Origin: Pestalotiopsis fici W106-1
Taxonomy: Eukaryota; Ascomycota; Sordariomycetes; Amphisphaeriales; Sporocadaceae
Reading direction: 5' to 3'
NCBI RefSeq assembly: GCF_000516985.1
Contig: NW_006917097.1
Coordinates: 3,138,593-3,202,592 of the forward strand
DNA: 64,000 nucleotides
Both the position numbers and the translations under genes were made by a program. The number at the start of each line of letters is the position of its first letter. Position 1 is the first letter of the stretch. Below are positions 44,278 through 57,204 of the stretch, piece by piece. Below the pieces are notes generated by a model that did not search any database, was not told the DNA's origin, and worked only from the letters and a program-made list of their open reading frames with translations.

Positions 44278-47200
44278 CGCAAACGACTGGAGAGTGGATG
44301 AAAATCGGGGAGGCCATGAAGACCGAAATGAAAGACTGGAGATCGGATGAAAGGTGCACTCCGGAAAGAAAATGATAGACATCGGCAGGTGCATATGGCG
44401 GTTGGTGGCGAGGCAACAAGAGAGACTCTTGTGATGCAACAGCTGGCAATGGGCCTCCCTCAAATTTCGTGCAATGCAGCCAGGGAAAGAACGTACCCAT
44501 CACATATCGGGGGCCAGCATGTGCTATTTCACGGCCTAGCTGCCGATATTATACCGCTCTTCCTTTTCTCCTGATTCTGCCTGAGCGAACGCAACTCGTA
44601 CTGAAGATACGGCGTAAAATGGTGAGGGACGAGGAGGGTGGTCCAAGATGGATGCCGGGCCTGAGGTTGCTACCTTGACACACTGATCGGCGTCACTTTG
44701 GGCGATTTTATTGTATCCAAGACTGCGAAAAGTCAGCCGACATGCAAAGCCAAGATGTTTGTTTTACGATTGGGAGCGAATTTCCACCAGAGAGGGCAAG
44801 GGAAATGCGGAGTCCCTGCTGCCCATGTTCCCGATTGACAAACAGATTGCCAGGAGGATCGATAGCAGCGGAGTTGTCTTGACTTCTCGCCAGCAGAGTG
44901 TCATTCGAATCCACTGTTGCGGGGAGGTAGTTGTTAGTAGCGGGTTTACGGGCAGCTTACAGTGCAAGGAGTCGCAGGATACAGCAGAGAAGCCAGATCG
45001 TAATGGCTGCAGAGGCGTGGCAAGAGAGAGAGTGGGTGAGGGCGAGCAATATGAGGTAGATGAGTTGCAGATGGATGACCAATACGTAAGTCGTGGTAGT
45101 CAGCAGCAGCAGCAGCAGCAGCAGCAGCACATGTAAACCAAAGCAAAGCAATCCGTCCTATCCTAGGCCCCTAATCCTGCCGGGCCGGTCTGGTCTTAAA
45201 GCCCTCGGTTTGGGTTGCGTGGGCTGGCGTTTGAACAGCTAGGTGGTAACTGAGGTAGGTAACGGAGGGCCGGTTGGTGGGCAGCTCATATATGTACGTG
45301 CAGGCGCGCAGAGGAGGTGGGTGACGGTGAAGCCACAACAAGCTCGGGGAGGGAAACGTGTCGCCAGCCGGTGGCGTTGCGCTGTCAGCGAGCAGCTTCA
45401 AACACTCTCAAACATCAACATCAACAGTCGCAAATGTGTTGAATCACAGATTAGGTCTGCCAATTCCATGACAGGTCTCGGAACGGATTGTGTCGCTGGG
45501 CTGCGATAATGGGGGGTTGACGCAGTGCGTCTTAGTGGGTCATTTGGGGGAGACGCCAGGGCCAGTAGCAGGTCTTGTACCCTGTCCTGTCATTGAATTC
45601 ATTCTCCAGCCACTCATTGGGTCATGATCTGGGGAGCAATCTGTATTATCATAAACCTTACCCAACGAATAGCTGCAAATCCAAATGTTTTGGTTTATCC
45701 TTGGGCACCTTCAAAAAATTACACGACTTTGGCAAGCATCAGCACCAGAGGATTCATGAGATGAGATGATTTATTGGCTGGTCCACAAGCATAATCTGTC
45801 CGTCTAATTACCAATATATCCTATGTATATAGTCCCATCACTTGCCGGGACTTGAGAGAAATGATTCATTTGGTACTACTGTGACCAGAGGATATGGATT
45901 GACTTTGTGGAAAATGCATAAAGCCGTCAGTGGTAACAACCAGCCATGATAATGATGATGCCATGCTGTTCGTTGTCGCCCTGCCCCGCGTGTAACATCT
46001 ACTATCAGAAAAGGTGTGAGATTGGGTTCATCTTGAAAAGGTACCCTGTTTAAGGCGGGGTGGGGTTTCCTTCAGCTGCGTCGGGCGTCTGCGTCTGTTG
46101 TGTCTTTTGTCTGTTCGTCAATGTTCATTCCCTCCGATGAGGAACAGAAATTGCACAACTTTGCTTGCATTCAAGATCGCTACACCCAAGCCCGACCATT
46201 TTCCCCTTCACCGTTGACTACATACGAAACTGCGATATCGCATCATTTTTGCACCTCGCACGCGACAGGATCGTATCTTTCAACAATCAGTTTCACTATT
46301 TTTCTTCCCCCCAGCATTATCATATCCACGAGTGGGAATATCCCATCCTAGATCCTCATTGGCAATAAGTTTTGACTCAATGGTCGTGCTTTTTGGCAAC
46401 GCCCAAGAATTGGGTGATGAGCCACTCAACCACCCCGCGCAGTACCACACTTTGTGCCTGCCTCTCTTGTCCCGTTCCAGCTGTGGGCCGCCGTCTATGG
46501 TAGGCGGGCAAGGCGGGCAATGACCTCAGCTTTTACGGGTGCGCAGAACCTCTACCTACCAAACGGGAATAGAACACTCAATGCCAGCAACTGGATGTCG
46601 GAACATGTCCGGCCCGCAACGAGTCACACGCACTGAGCATGCCCAGGACCCCCAGCTGCGCGACAGTTGCCCACGGTACTATGCGAATTGAGGGAGATGG
46701 GACGAATTTAGCATGACCAACTCAACTGACCCCTCGGCGTTTTGGTCAGCAAGCGCCGATGCGATGCGCGCCTTGTGAACCTGGACCCCTGTCGGGTTGC
46801 TTTCTCTCCAAAAATGTCAAGGCCGATTTTGAGTTCGTAGCGGAACGCTGAGCAGCAGCAGAGCAGTGATCAGTCCAGCAATGGGAAAATGTCCCCGCTC
46901 ACATCTACTCTACCATCACCTTACCACTTGCTTTCCCTGCCTACAATCTCTTCCGCGTCTTTCGCAATTACTTCAATGCCATTCTGTTTCTCGGTATTCG
47001 GTCTAGAAATGCTACACGTCCATTCTTACCGTTACTTACAGCAGTCTTCTTCTTAGTCGCGAGGACGCCCCAATCCAGCTCGTCCGTCCGTCCTCGGGAG
47101 CTCCCTCGACTTTCTCGATCTTCCTCGAACCGCCCAACCTCACTTCCCAGTACGCACGAAGACAATAATCTCTAGACAGCTTTTCTACAACTTTGAGACG

Positions 47201-47280
47201 AGCGTTTCAACGACCGTCTCTCTTGGAACGCAATTTCCTCCACGCTTTTCGACCTCTGTCGAGTCTTTCTCTGCCAGGAA
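44278..47280. other. 3-kb divergent intergenic region
   Basis: This is the longest gene-free stretch in the window, between a minus gene and the Cti6-like gene. It contains a (CAG)9 tract at 45101-45127. Short frames (for example 44711-45136 and 46100-46351) lack any family feature. The last 350 bp, rich in C and T, look like a leader of the Cti6-like gene. No transposon or RNA gene recognised. Confidence 0.45.
45101..45129 (+). repeat. (CAG)n microsatellite
   Basis: Nine CAG units in a row, then CA. It lies in an intergenic region outside any supported coding frame. Confidence 0.9.
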
Positions 47281-49505
47281 ATGGCCGGCAATTCTCCCAC
47301 TCGACGGTCTTCTCGGGCGCGAACAACTCAACCACAACCACAGCTACCATCCGCTGCCTCCAGCCTATCTGGCCGTGGAGAGCGATCATCTAGATCACTC
47401 GTCAAGGCAGGCTCTCCCCAGAAGTCCTCAGGCAGCGGCTCGTTGTCCTCAGAGCCGCCAGAGGACTCGACCGCAACCACCGCAAGCAGTGACGACAATC
47501 CCCTCCTCCGTCGACGAAGCACTCGGAACCGAGACGACGATCGTGATAAGGAACCCAAACAGGAAACGTCCGAGATGGCCATTGTGAGCGATGAAAATGA
47601 GATTCAGGAGGACGACGAGGCCGTCCGCTGCGTCTGTGGATACGACGATTACCCCGGTCTCCCACTGCTGGACGAGGAAACCAAGAAACACGCGCTCAAA
47701 GATGCGATTGACGTGGAGCAAATCTTTTCAATTGAGCTCACAGATGATTTGGCTGGATTTTTCGTCCAATGTGACGTATGCAAAGTCTGGGAACATGGTC
47801 TCTGCATGGGTATAGTGAACGAGGACCTCATACCCGATGACTACTACTGCGAGCTTTGTCGCAAGGATTTACACAAAATCTATGCTGCAAGCAATGGGTA
47901 AGCCTTTCAATTCTGCACGATTTACAACTCTCATTTATTTTCTCGCGTTTCGCGCAATACTTGCCAACCCTTCGGTGCTTGTTGTTGGGGGTTGGCTGTG
48001 CCGTGGTGGCATGCTTGCTCGGTCGCAGCAGGCACATACGACCGTCGATCGTCCCCTTTCGATCGAGCCCTCGCTTGTTTCCCCGCGATGGCTGTCCCAA
48101 CCTGCCCGCAGCCTGCCTGCAGGCCACTCACTACATGCACTACATCGATCAGGTGCCTTCATGCCACGACCATGATGCTGACACGATGCCATCACGTAGA
48201 CAAAAATATTCCATTTACCTACCCCTTCATCGACCTTCCCGAGCGACTTCTAGAGCAACCTCGGCCACAAAAGAAGGCGCTCGGTCGCCAAAGCCCGGCG
48301 ATCGCAAGAGCTCGAGGGCCTCTGCCGCAGCAGCTGCAGCGGCGCAAAGCATGGCAAAACGAAGATCGACTATGAATAGTCGCGATGCAGCCTATGACGA
48401 AGAGCAGCTCAGAAAAGCGATTGAAATCAGCCAGAAAGAGCTCTTCCCAGAGGAGGCAGATGGAGTCCAAACCAGACGGCCAAAGAGGAATAGAGATGAT
48501 GATGATGAGTGAGTACGGAGATGACTTAGGGAAGAACCAAGCTAACAACAACGTCAGACAAACGGAGATCAAAAGACAGAGGACAAACTCCAAGTCTCCA
48601 TCACCTGACGAGATGGCCATCGCCAGTCGGGAGGAGTCTGAAGACGACTCAAATCCTCGCAATGGGGCAACCAAGAAGTCAGCGCGGAACGCTGCCCGTA
48701 CGCAACGCGAGAAGACAGAACGCGAAGAACGCAGAGAGGAGCAAGAACGCAAGCGAGCTGAGGCAGCTAACAAGCGTAAAGGCAGGGCTGAGCGCCGAAG
48801 GGCTGAGGGTAATGTCAAGCCTCTCCCGGCCATCATGAAATATTTGCTAACCAGTACAAAGACTCTCCATCAGAAGAAGCACCTTTGGCAACTCGTGTTG
48901 CTGCAACTCGCAGCGCCGACACAGCACAGACAGCTCCTGATCCTCCAGCTTCATCGCAACCTGTACCAGATACTCCGCCAGCTGATCAAGCTCCTGCAGC
49001 TTCTATAAAAAAGAAGAGCACCGTACATCCCAAAAAGAAGGGGCGGAATCAATACACTAAAGACAGAGACAACCATCTGCAAGATGATTCACCAGCGAGA
49101 TCCATGTCACGAGATATAGGCCGCGACAAGGACGAGTCGCATTCGAAACACGAAGGGAGTACGAAACACTCCCGGTCAAAGGGCGCCATGAACTCCAAGA
49201 TTACCATGACGGACCTTAAGAGAAGAGCCAATAATCTAATGGAGTTTATCACCCGGACACAAGTCGAGTTGGCCAATGAACCTCTTTCTGAGCGTAATAG
49301 CCCACGCCAACCGGCTAGCGAAGATGGTAGTGGTGATGGGTCTGCATCGCGTTCCATCGGCAGTAAAGCCTCGGCGGACCACGTCGGGGCTTCCAATGGA
49401 GCTCCTACACCGCCCATCAAGGACTTTAAAGACATGAGCTGCGTGGAGATGATGGATACACTGACGAGGGATCTCGTCAAGTGGCAGCAGGAATTTGCAT
49501 CATGA
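47281..49505 (+). CDS. CTI6: PHD-finger protein, Cti6-like subunit of the Rpd3L histone deacetylase complex
   Basis: Exons 47281-47897, 48200-48508, 48558-48808 and 48862-49505; 606 aa, with introns of 302, 49 and 53 nt. The PHD finger lies at about 117-200: CVCG, then CDVCKVWEHGLCMG, then CELC, giving the Cys4-His-Cys3 pattern. A long linker, inserted between the first Cys pair and the second, is typical of fungal Cti6. The middle is Ser/Lys/Arg-rich and includes a charged helix (REKTEREERREEQERKRAE). The C-terminus has the conserved block MTDLKRRANNLMEFITRTQV and ends VEMMDTLTRDLVKWQQEF, both of which I associate with Cti6 orthologues. The family reads methylated H3K4 and links Rpd3L to Cyc8-Tup1 repression in the nucleus. 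The short third exon depends on the 49-nt intron with donor GTGAGT. Confidence 0.85.
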
Positions 49506-50261
49506 CTGCGGTAGATGTTCTACCCATGTCACTGGCGTTTTTAGGGAACTCACTGGACTCTCTCATGGGATTTGGATCTCGGTACCATGCCAGATTCTTT
49601 TTATTAATGGTGTTATTGCATTGCTTGGGCGTTCATTTGTACATTAGGGACACTTGGCCATGGTGGTCGGCCATAGTACTTTTGCGTAAAGGCGCGGAAC
49701 CGGAATAGAGCTGCATCTATTTCCAAATATACCAACCTGGCATATTCATTTGGACATTTTCTTTGGTTCACAAATGTTCGTGTTATACAAAATCGCTGTT
49801 ACCGTACTTGTTGTAACTCGGCGCCTGATTGTTTATATATTCGATAAGAAGTACCGCTGTCTTCCCGAGAAGTCCAGGTGATCTCGGAAGACGGAGATGT
49901 GGTGGACTCTTCTCATAAGCTCAATGGAGAAGTAGACACTCTACCATCATTTAATCTGTTGCGGAACACGTTCAACTCAAAATATCCCTTTCAACCCACG
50001 AAGTTTCATCATTACTGCCGATAGAGCTGTGTAGGCATTTTCCGTGTTATACTTGGGATCAAGTAACTCACGAAGATGAGAGGAAGGAAGCTAGCAGTAT
50101 TGTCACCATACTGCCATGATAATTTCAACGTTACATGAATCTCGATGTTAGTAATATCACGAATCATCGGTGAGTCGACATGACCTAAATCACACTGCCA
50201 AGATTCGAAGAAGTCTGATGCTCGAGTGTTACATTTCATATCTACACACCACACACAACAA
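49506..50261. other. Convergent 3' intergenic region
   Basis: 756 bp between the stop of the Cti6-like gene and the stop of a minus-strand gene. No coding or RNA signal seen; probably 3' UTRs. Confidence 0.4.
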
Positions 50262-51202
50262 TCAGCTCTCCTCCTTCTTGGGCCTCATGGTCTTGGCAGC
50301 CTGCTCGAGCGCCTTCTCCCGAGCCACCTCATTGGAATCACGAACAAACCCGCCGAGGTACTCTGGCAGGGCGGCGACGCGATTATCCGGAGCGGGCAAC
50401 GGCTCGCCAAAGTGCGACCAGGCAGGCACGACGCCGGTCCAGACGCGGGCCCGGAGCTCGGCGTCGTCGAGGTCGTGGCGGTCGTCGGACGGCATGCCGC
50501 TGCGGATCTTTGCGCTGCCGGCCGCGACCGCCACGCGCAGCACGCCCGTGCTGGCCTGCTCCCCCGCCGTCGGCGGCAGGCGGCTCTGGCGCCAGCGGTC
50601 CGGCACCACGCCGTTGGTGATGAGCTCCATGGCCCACAGCCGCTCGGCGGGGTCCGTCACGGGCACGGCGCGCCCAAAGAGCACCGCGCTGCGGTAATTG
50701 TAAGAGTGGCTGTTGGGCGTCAGGGATAGGACGAGGCCGTCTACGTGCGTGGCCGAGACGGTAATGGCAAGTCCTTCTTCTTTTTCTTTCTCCTGGTCGC
50801 CGCCGTTGCTGTCCGTGTTGTTGTTGCTGCTGCTCCGCGACGTATTGAGCAGTCGGGAAGAAATGTAGCCGTGCAGATATAGATCCAAGACGTCGCCCGT
50901 GTCTGCGCTGGGTCGGGTAAACGAGCCCATTTGCCCAATCATGGGGATGGTGACGGGAAAGGGCGAGGTTGGGTCCGTAAACGATACATTGACAAAGTGC
51001 GTCGTGTTTATAATCTGGTGAATCTGCTGTAAGGAGTATGAGGCTAAGTGAATGTTTGTTAGCCTCAAACTGGCAAGACAGTATGAACCGAAGATTGTGA
51101 CATGTAATGGGATCTGGGGATGGATTTGTGCATACCTCGATTGTTGTATCGATTCACGGTGCTGAAAGGCTGCTTTGGATATTCGAGTTCGTATGATGGC
51201 AT
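50262..51202 (-). CDS. FMN-binding split-barrel protein related to pyridoxamine 5'-phosphate oxidase
   Basis: Exons 51136-51202 and 50262-51043 (92-nt intron); 282 aa. Exon 1 (MPSYELEYPKQPFSTVNRYN) joins the second exon at a split Ala codon to give a start typical of fungal flavin-nucleotide-binding proteins. The barrel core is visible in IHQIINTTHFVNVSF, PVTIPMIGQ, LDLYLHGYISSRLL, ITVSATHVDGLVLS and YNYRSAVLFGRAVPV. These match the Pyridox_ox_2/NimA-like group, whose members bind FMN or haem and reduce small molecules; the actual role is unknown. A low-complexity insert (SRSSSNNNTDSNGGDQEKEKEE) sits in the barrel loop. No targeting signal. The 3' half is unusually GC-rich, which opens long antisense frames. 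Confidence 0.85.
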
Positions 51203-51897
51203 CTTGTATAGTCTTGATTCTCGAGCATGAACTAGTGACAAGGCGTTGACTCGAACGGACGATTTCTCAATACAAGGACTGGGACCAGAACAGATCTTAT
51301 ACTTGCGAGTATATGAGTAAGTCAAGGCGTGCCAAGTATTTCGGCCAGGTTTGATGGACTGGACCCCCTGCAAATAAAACCACCGTATGGAATCGGGTCA
51401 GGTGAATTGTTATACTCGTGCACTGACGGCATCAAGAGTCTCGGAATGTGTCCCCATTGGTTAATCATGCGCATGTCCAGAGCCGATGCCTGATAAACAA
51501 CTTCAAACGGAAGGACAATCATTGGCCAAACATGTAAGGCAGGGAAAAAGGCGGGGATGACATGGAGAAGGTTGCATATTGCGATACCTCAATGGTTTCT
51601 ACTTCTGGCAAGTACACGCGATTGTTATAGCTGCATTGCATCCTAGCGGGACATTAATCCCTAGGTGGTTGAGTGTGGAAGATAAGCTTCGACTCGGTCC
51701 CGTAGGATCAATCGCTGAGTCATCCATGAAGAGATCGGCCACTTGTCACCACGACGTTACAGAGGTGAAAACATAAATGTACTTTCAATTCGGTGTACGA
51801 TGTTTCTAATACTGATGTTCGGCTAGGCTGTATATAAAACTAGGATTGAAAGAATCAAACAATTTTACTGCTTTCGGGATCTCGATAGCCCTGCAAA
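51203..51897. other. Intergenic region between two minus-strand genes
   Basis: 695 bp holding the promoter of the split-barrel gene and the 3' end of the oxysterol-binding protein gene. Nothing else recognised. Confidence 0.4.
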
Positions 51898-54800
51898 CTA
51901 GGACTCCTGAGGAAAGAAGATGGGCTCCGTACCTTTCCAGGCTTGAGCGTCACCGTTACCGTGCTTCTCTCGTTGTTGCCAGTACTTGCCATTCCACTTC
52001 CAGTATTCCTCGCCCGTAATCGGATGCTTGTCCTTGGTGAACCAGGGTGACACGTATTCCTCACCCTTGGCTTCGCGTTCTTTCCTCCGCTGTCGTTGCT
52101 CATTCTCCAGACGCTCCTTTTCAGTAGCGGCATGGTCGTATTCACCATCCTCCATGGCACGTTGGTCAGGGCGGTGACGGGAGTCTGTGGGCGCGATCCA
52201 CTTGCGAAGACTGTCATCAATGTGGTTGAACGTGAGAACGAACGGCGTCAGGTTGAATGGAATGTCCTTTGGACGATCATTGGCTTGCCAGATGAGGAAG
52301 GCCTTGGTGGTGTCACTGATATTTCCCTTGTGGAACGAACCACCATCGGCAGGTTCGTCGACTGTGGCTTCATAACCAGGCGTATAACGCGCGTAGAGCT
52401 TAGAGTTCCAGCGCCCGCCAATGCTGACACGTGGGCGACCATCTGCATCTAGGATCTTGCCAGCAATCTGGTATGCACTCGAAGCCTTCCAACCGCGCTG
52501 CTTGAAGTCAAGTTGACAGACTTCACCAGTGGTCCAGTTCTTGATTTCTACAAGACCATAGTTGTCGACGACAGGGTTACCCGTGATAATACCCACAACT
52601 TGAGAGTTGGGCTTTCTCCATGAATAAAAGTCGGGCTTACCACCAGACTTTGGACGGATTTCCACACACCACGTGCCAAGATGGGCAATATCGAAGGACT
52701 TGCCATAAAACTTGGACCGAACATTGGATTCTCCGTAGTATGACCATGAAGCAGACTCGGCATGCACTGCACCGATTGGAGGGTGATGACTGACTTGTTC
52801 GGTGAAGAAACGATACCCCTTGTCAGGTCTGACGTATTCAAATGTCTCGCCCAGCATGGGGTTGAAGGGTTTCGCGACACGGCCAATGGTTGAGGCAAAT
52901 TCACTTGCGGTGAAAGCTGCAACATACAACATGCGCTCGATAGAATCGCTGCGTTCGGCGGCATGGTCAAGCAGGTCAGCGTACTCCATGTCCTCACCAG
53001 CTCGGAAGAGCATAGAAGTTGGCTCGTTGAAGGACACTGGCAGAGTCATCTTGGTCATATCTTTTCCAATCATGGATTTCAGGATACCCTATTCATAAGT
53101 TAGTAGCTGCTACCCACGGGTTTTCAATCAGACTTACCCAGAGGGAAATCTTCGGCCGGTCATCATTGTCAAGCTTGAGCCGTTTTCTGATTCCATTTTC
53201 GTAACCCTTGTACGAGTCGCTAATGTCCAAAGCTCCTGATACAACCACTTCCTGGGCGCTATCCGCTGAGACAACCTCTGCAGGTGGCAGTGGCTCTACC
53301 TCGACTTGACCAGCATCAACCGCATCAAAAAACTCATCCTCATCTGTCTCTCCGCCATCGGATAGGTCATCGACGACTTGAGCAAGGGCGGTGGGCTTCC
53401 GGCTCAGGCTCGCTGGTGACTTTGGTTCCAGGGCGGGTTGTCCTTCGTTGGCACTCGAAGACTCTGGGGGATGGACCACGGAGCTGTATGCACTGACAGG
53501 ACGCCCGTCCTGCTCCATAACTTCACGAAGGGCTCGTTTGGTCATCTTGTGCTTCAACTCGGCCCGTCCAACGCGCTCTTCCAGCACTTCCTGCTCCTTG
53601 GCCACCTTGGCCATGGATTCTTCCCACATCTGCCGCATCTCAATCTCTTGATCCAGACGGTATTGCCAGTGAGCGTCTCTATCTTTCGATATTCTGAGAA
53701 GGTCTCCCATAAGTCCCTTCAGACTCTTGATAGCTGCGTCGTAGGTGGCTAATGCTTGTGCCGCCTTGGGATCGACGAGCGACAGGTTTGGATTCCTGTT
53801 AGCCTCGGCTTGTAGAGCAGTGCTGACCTGAGCCATTGTGTCGAGCTGTAGTTTGGCAGACTGAGCTGTAATGTTGAAGGCATCCTTGGAAGCAGTTGGC
53901 CTCTCACCGCCACTCGACTCATCGTCATCGTCATCCACGTCGCCGGGTACTGACAGAGCGCCGTTACGCTTGGATCGTGCTTCTGAGGCTCCGGCGTCAA
54001 CAAACTCATCATCGATACTATCGTTTGTACTAGCGCGAGACAATCCATGCTTGGACATGGAACCCTTGGTCGGCAATCTGGAAAGCGAAACACTATTTCT
54101 TCCAGCATCGGTGACACTGGCGGCTTCGCTGTGGACATCGGCAGTAGAACCATCCGTGCTCTTTGCGGCGAGATGAGCCTGGCGTAGGTACTCGGCTGTG
54201 TTTGCCTTTTGTTTCTCTTCCTCTTTGGCTTGGTCCTTCATCCACTGGATCGCGTTGTTGAGAGCCCAGTACCAACGCTTGGCCTCGACTTCGTGGTTTG
54301 CCTTCAAGGTGTATTTGACAGAAGACTTGCCAATAATTTCAAACTTGGTCTTTTCGTCTGTGCTCATGTGAAGCTTTGCAATGCGCATACTGATGGCACC
54401 ACGGCAGGCGTTCTCTGCATCATCCTGGTGCTTGTAATAACTCAGCACTCCGTTCTCGAGGACAAACCATCTCAACTGATAGCCCTTGCGATAGTTGGTC
54501 CACTTCTTCAAGTACCCCTTCATCGTAGGTTCTCGGCCACCGACGGGCTCGCCAGCAGCAACAGGAGTTGCAGCGCTCGTAGCGGCCGCGTGTCCCAAGA
54601 CTGCCTTCTCCTGAATGCCTCTCTGAGCTGCAACCGCTGCTGGGGATCGTTTGAGCATGGCTCGCGTGACATCGTCCTTGGTCACATCTTGAGGAAGCTT
54701 GCCCTTGCGATCGCGCTGGAAGGGGTCTGCACCATGAAGAAGCAGCGTTTGGATGAGCTTCGTGTCTTTTCTCCGGGCAGCCTCGTGCAGCAGATTGCCA

Positions 54801-55878
54801 CCTGACTGCACGGTCTCGAGATCCGAGGGCAGCTCAGTGCTATTAATATCCAAAATGGTCTTGACGCGGGGCTCCTCCAGCACCTGCCCGAGGGTCTCGT
54901 AGGTTCCTTTTCTAACGAGGTCTTGGACCTGCTTCACCTTGTCCTGGACAAACAAAGTCCGAGATAGTTGTAGCTGCTGGAAGATTTCCGGGTTGCGGGC
55001 AACGTCGAGGGGCAGTTTGCCTTGGTTGTTTGCAATGGCATCATTGATGTCCTTTTGTTCTAGTAGAAGACGAACGATATGGCCACGACCAGAAGTGGCT
55101 GCAACGTGGAGCGCAGTGTTACCATCCTTGTCTCGTGCATTGACATCGACGTAGTTGACTCCGTCGGAGAGGACATATTCGACAACATCGTTCTCGGCGC
55201 ATTGTATGGCGAGGTGGAGGACGGTAGTGTCGTCGAGCGGGCCGTAGCTGGCGGCATTTATGGACGAGATGCTCGCTCTGTTGGCATTGTCGGACGTTTC
55301 ACGGATCGCCCTGGAAATGGCGGCTGTATTTCCGCTCTTGAGCGCCTCGACATAGCGGAACTTGCGGACAGCCTGTTCGAGTGTTGAACCCCTCTCACCG
55401 CTGACGGAGATGCTTGCCCGCGAGGGCGCAGGTGCAGCAGCGCTGGAAGGCTGCTGTTGCTGTTGAGAGGTGACGCGGCCGAGGGACATTCTGGAGGATG
55501 AGTTCTGGCCTTTGGCGGATGGGGCAATGTGCGAGCCGTCCTCGGAGAGAGCGTCGTCGTCGTCTGCGATGGTGCTGGCAGCGCGGCCCTCCTTGTCTTT
55601 GTCCTTATCCTTTCGGCGGAGCAGGTTGAGGGCAGAGGACCTCGATCGCTTATGTGTACTGTTGTTGTCGGCGCAACGTGAATTAGCTTTCGTTTCTTAC
55701 ATATGTAAACGTGGCTTGCATAAAAAAGAAAGGGGACCTCGTTTGTAGCTTCACGGCCCCTCCACTTAATTTGCTCGTGCTCCCAGACACCTCAGAGGTG
55801 GTCCAGAAACTTGGCGGGTGGGTGTGGGAAGCGAGGAGGGGCGCACGGCTCAACTTACCTATCGCCCGTGTCCGACAT
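51898..55878 (-). CDS. OSH1: Oxysterol-binding protein, Osh1/Swh1 type (ankyrin-PH-FFAT-ORD)
   Basis: Exons 55859-55878 (MSDTGD only), 53138-55658 and 51898-53088; 1243 aa. Domains in order: ankyrin repeats (about 90-330: TVLHLAIQCAENDVVEYVL, GNTALHVAATSGRGHIVRLL, GGNLLHEAARR); PH domain (about 390-490: MKGYLKKWTNYRKGYQLRWF); a coiled segment; an FFAT motif (DEDEFFDAVD) for binding VAP proteins at the endoplasmic reticulum; and the lipid-transfer ORD with signature EQVSHHPP (944-951). This is the classic layout of yeast Osh1/Osh2, which move sterol and PI4P at membrane contact sites (nucleus-vacuole junction, Golgi, cortical ER). The first intron is 200 nt. The second is only 49 nt with a perfect TACTAAC branch site. 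The tiny first exon is inferred from a donor/acceptor pair that keeps frame and an in-frame ATG. Confidence 0.93.
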
Positions 55879-57204
55879 GGTGCGCGACTACGACGGAGGG
55901 TGGGAGAGGCGGAGAGAAAGAGAGGGAGATGTCACGATGGGGAGAAAAAGGAAAGAATACAAAAACTTCAAATGCGACTGATTATTAGAAAGAATCTTGG
56001 GCAATAATAGTGGTGGAAGCCATCAAAGGTAGACTGGCCTTAGGGGTAGTTAAATGTGGATGCGGGAGCGATCCCATTCTTTAGGTTCATCGAGACACTT
56101 GTTGGACTCGTTCGTTCTTCTACTTCTTCTTTGCCGCTATCTATTATCACTCACTCACTCACTTCTCTCTTCTTCTTCTTGCCCCCCCTCGACGAAAATG
56201 ACATAACGTCTCTGCACGGGCCATGGCACTGATAAAAAAGCAACACAAAGGGCCTTCTCCCAATACTAGGCTCAAAAGAGACTGAACAAGAGAAAAGACA
56301 ATGGGCTGTGTGCTGTGCCTTGGATTAGACACGACCTTGGCGCATGTGATCCTGGCAGAGCGACGTGTGAGTATCTTCTTTCAGTGGTCTCCTACCAAGT
56401 ACCCAAAGCTTAAAAACCTAACACAACTCGATTGTGGGGTTCGGGACTACAGATCTGCAAGGTATGAGATGAGTTGACTTGCGCTGCTTGGTACACCAAA
56501 AAAGACACTGGTAAAAGTGCAAACTGTGGTGCAAATCCCCTAGTCAACCATTAGGTTTGTACATCTTCGGTCATCTTTTGTGCTTACTTGGCTCTGTTCC
56601 CCATGAAGAGATGGACTTGCATTAACTTTGGCCAGCGCAAGACATGGACTATTTTTATAAACACTTTTTGAGTGAATCACAATGGTATATATCAAAAGTA
56701 TCCAGTATCCATCTGCACCCCTTGTCGCACTACGCTAAGCACTAATATCATACTGGGACCCCGCGGCTCCTCCTTCGATCGCACCATCTCCTATGCGCAC
56801 GTCTCTCATTGGTCACCGTGACCCAGTGCATTTCAACTGACATCATTTGGCGCATTGTCGATCCAATGGTTCGTCGGTGCGGGAAACATTTTTAAAAATC
56901 CATACGTAGGTAGTAAGGATTCGGGATGTACGTCTTCCGGGAAAGGTAACCGCGATTAGGATTTGAGCCGATCATAGCCTTGGATATTGATAAATGGTCG
57001 GCATTTGTCCCTTTTGGTTATGTGTCAAATCTGCGCAGAGTATAAAACAAAATGTAGCTAGGCATGCGACACCGATTTGGATAGTAGACATTCTCGAGTC
57101 ATGGCTAGCTGTCTACATTGACGTTGACTCGAGCCGACGTATGGAAATAGGTTTGCGATATGTACACGTTCACGCTCTTGAATCAATTCTAGTATACTGG
57201 TGAT
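55879..57204. promoter_or_regulatory. Intergenic region upstream of the OSBP gene
   Basis: 1.3 kb with pyrimidine-rich tracts (for example 56110-56190). It holds the OSBP promoter and the 3' end of the carboxylase gene. I see no gene. Confidence 0.4.

Noticed and set aside
44711..45136. 141-codon plus frame ending in poly-Gln
   Set aside because: The poly-Gln comes from the CAG microsatellite; the rest has no protein-like features.
48851..48854. Acceptor CCAG at the end of the last Cti6 intron
   Set aside because: Too close to the CTAAC branch site and out of frame; ACAAAG at 48861 gives the continuous reading.
54209..54805. 198-codon plus-strand frame within the OSBP gene
   Set aside because: Antisense to the ankyrin and PH coding region, which has clear domain motifs.
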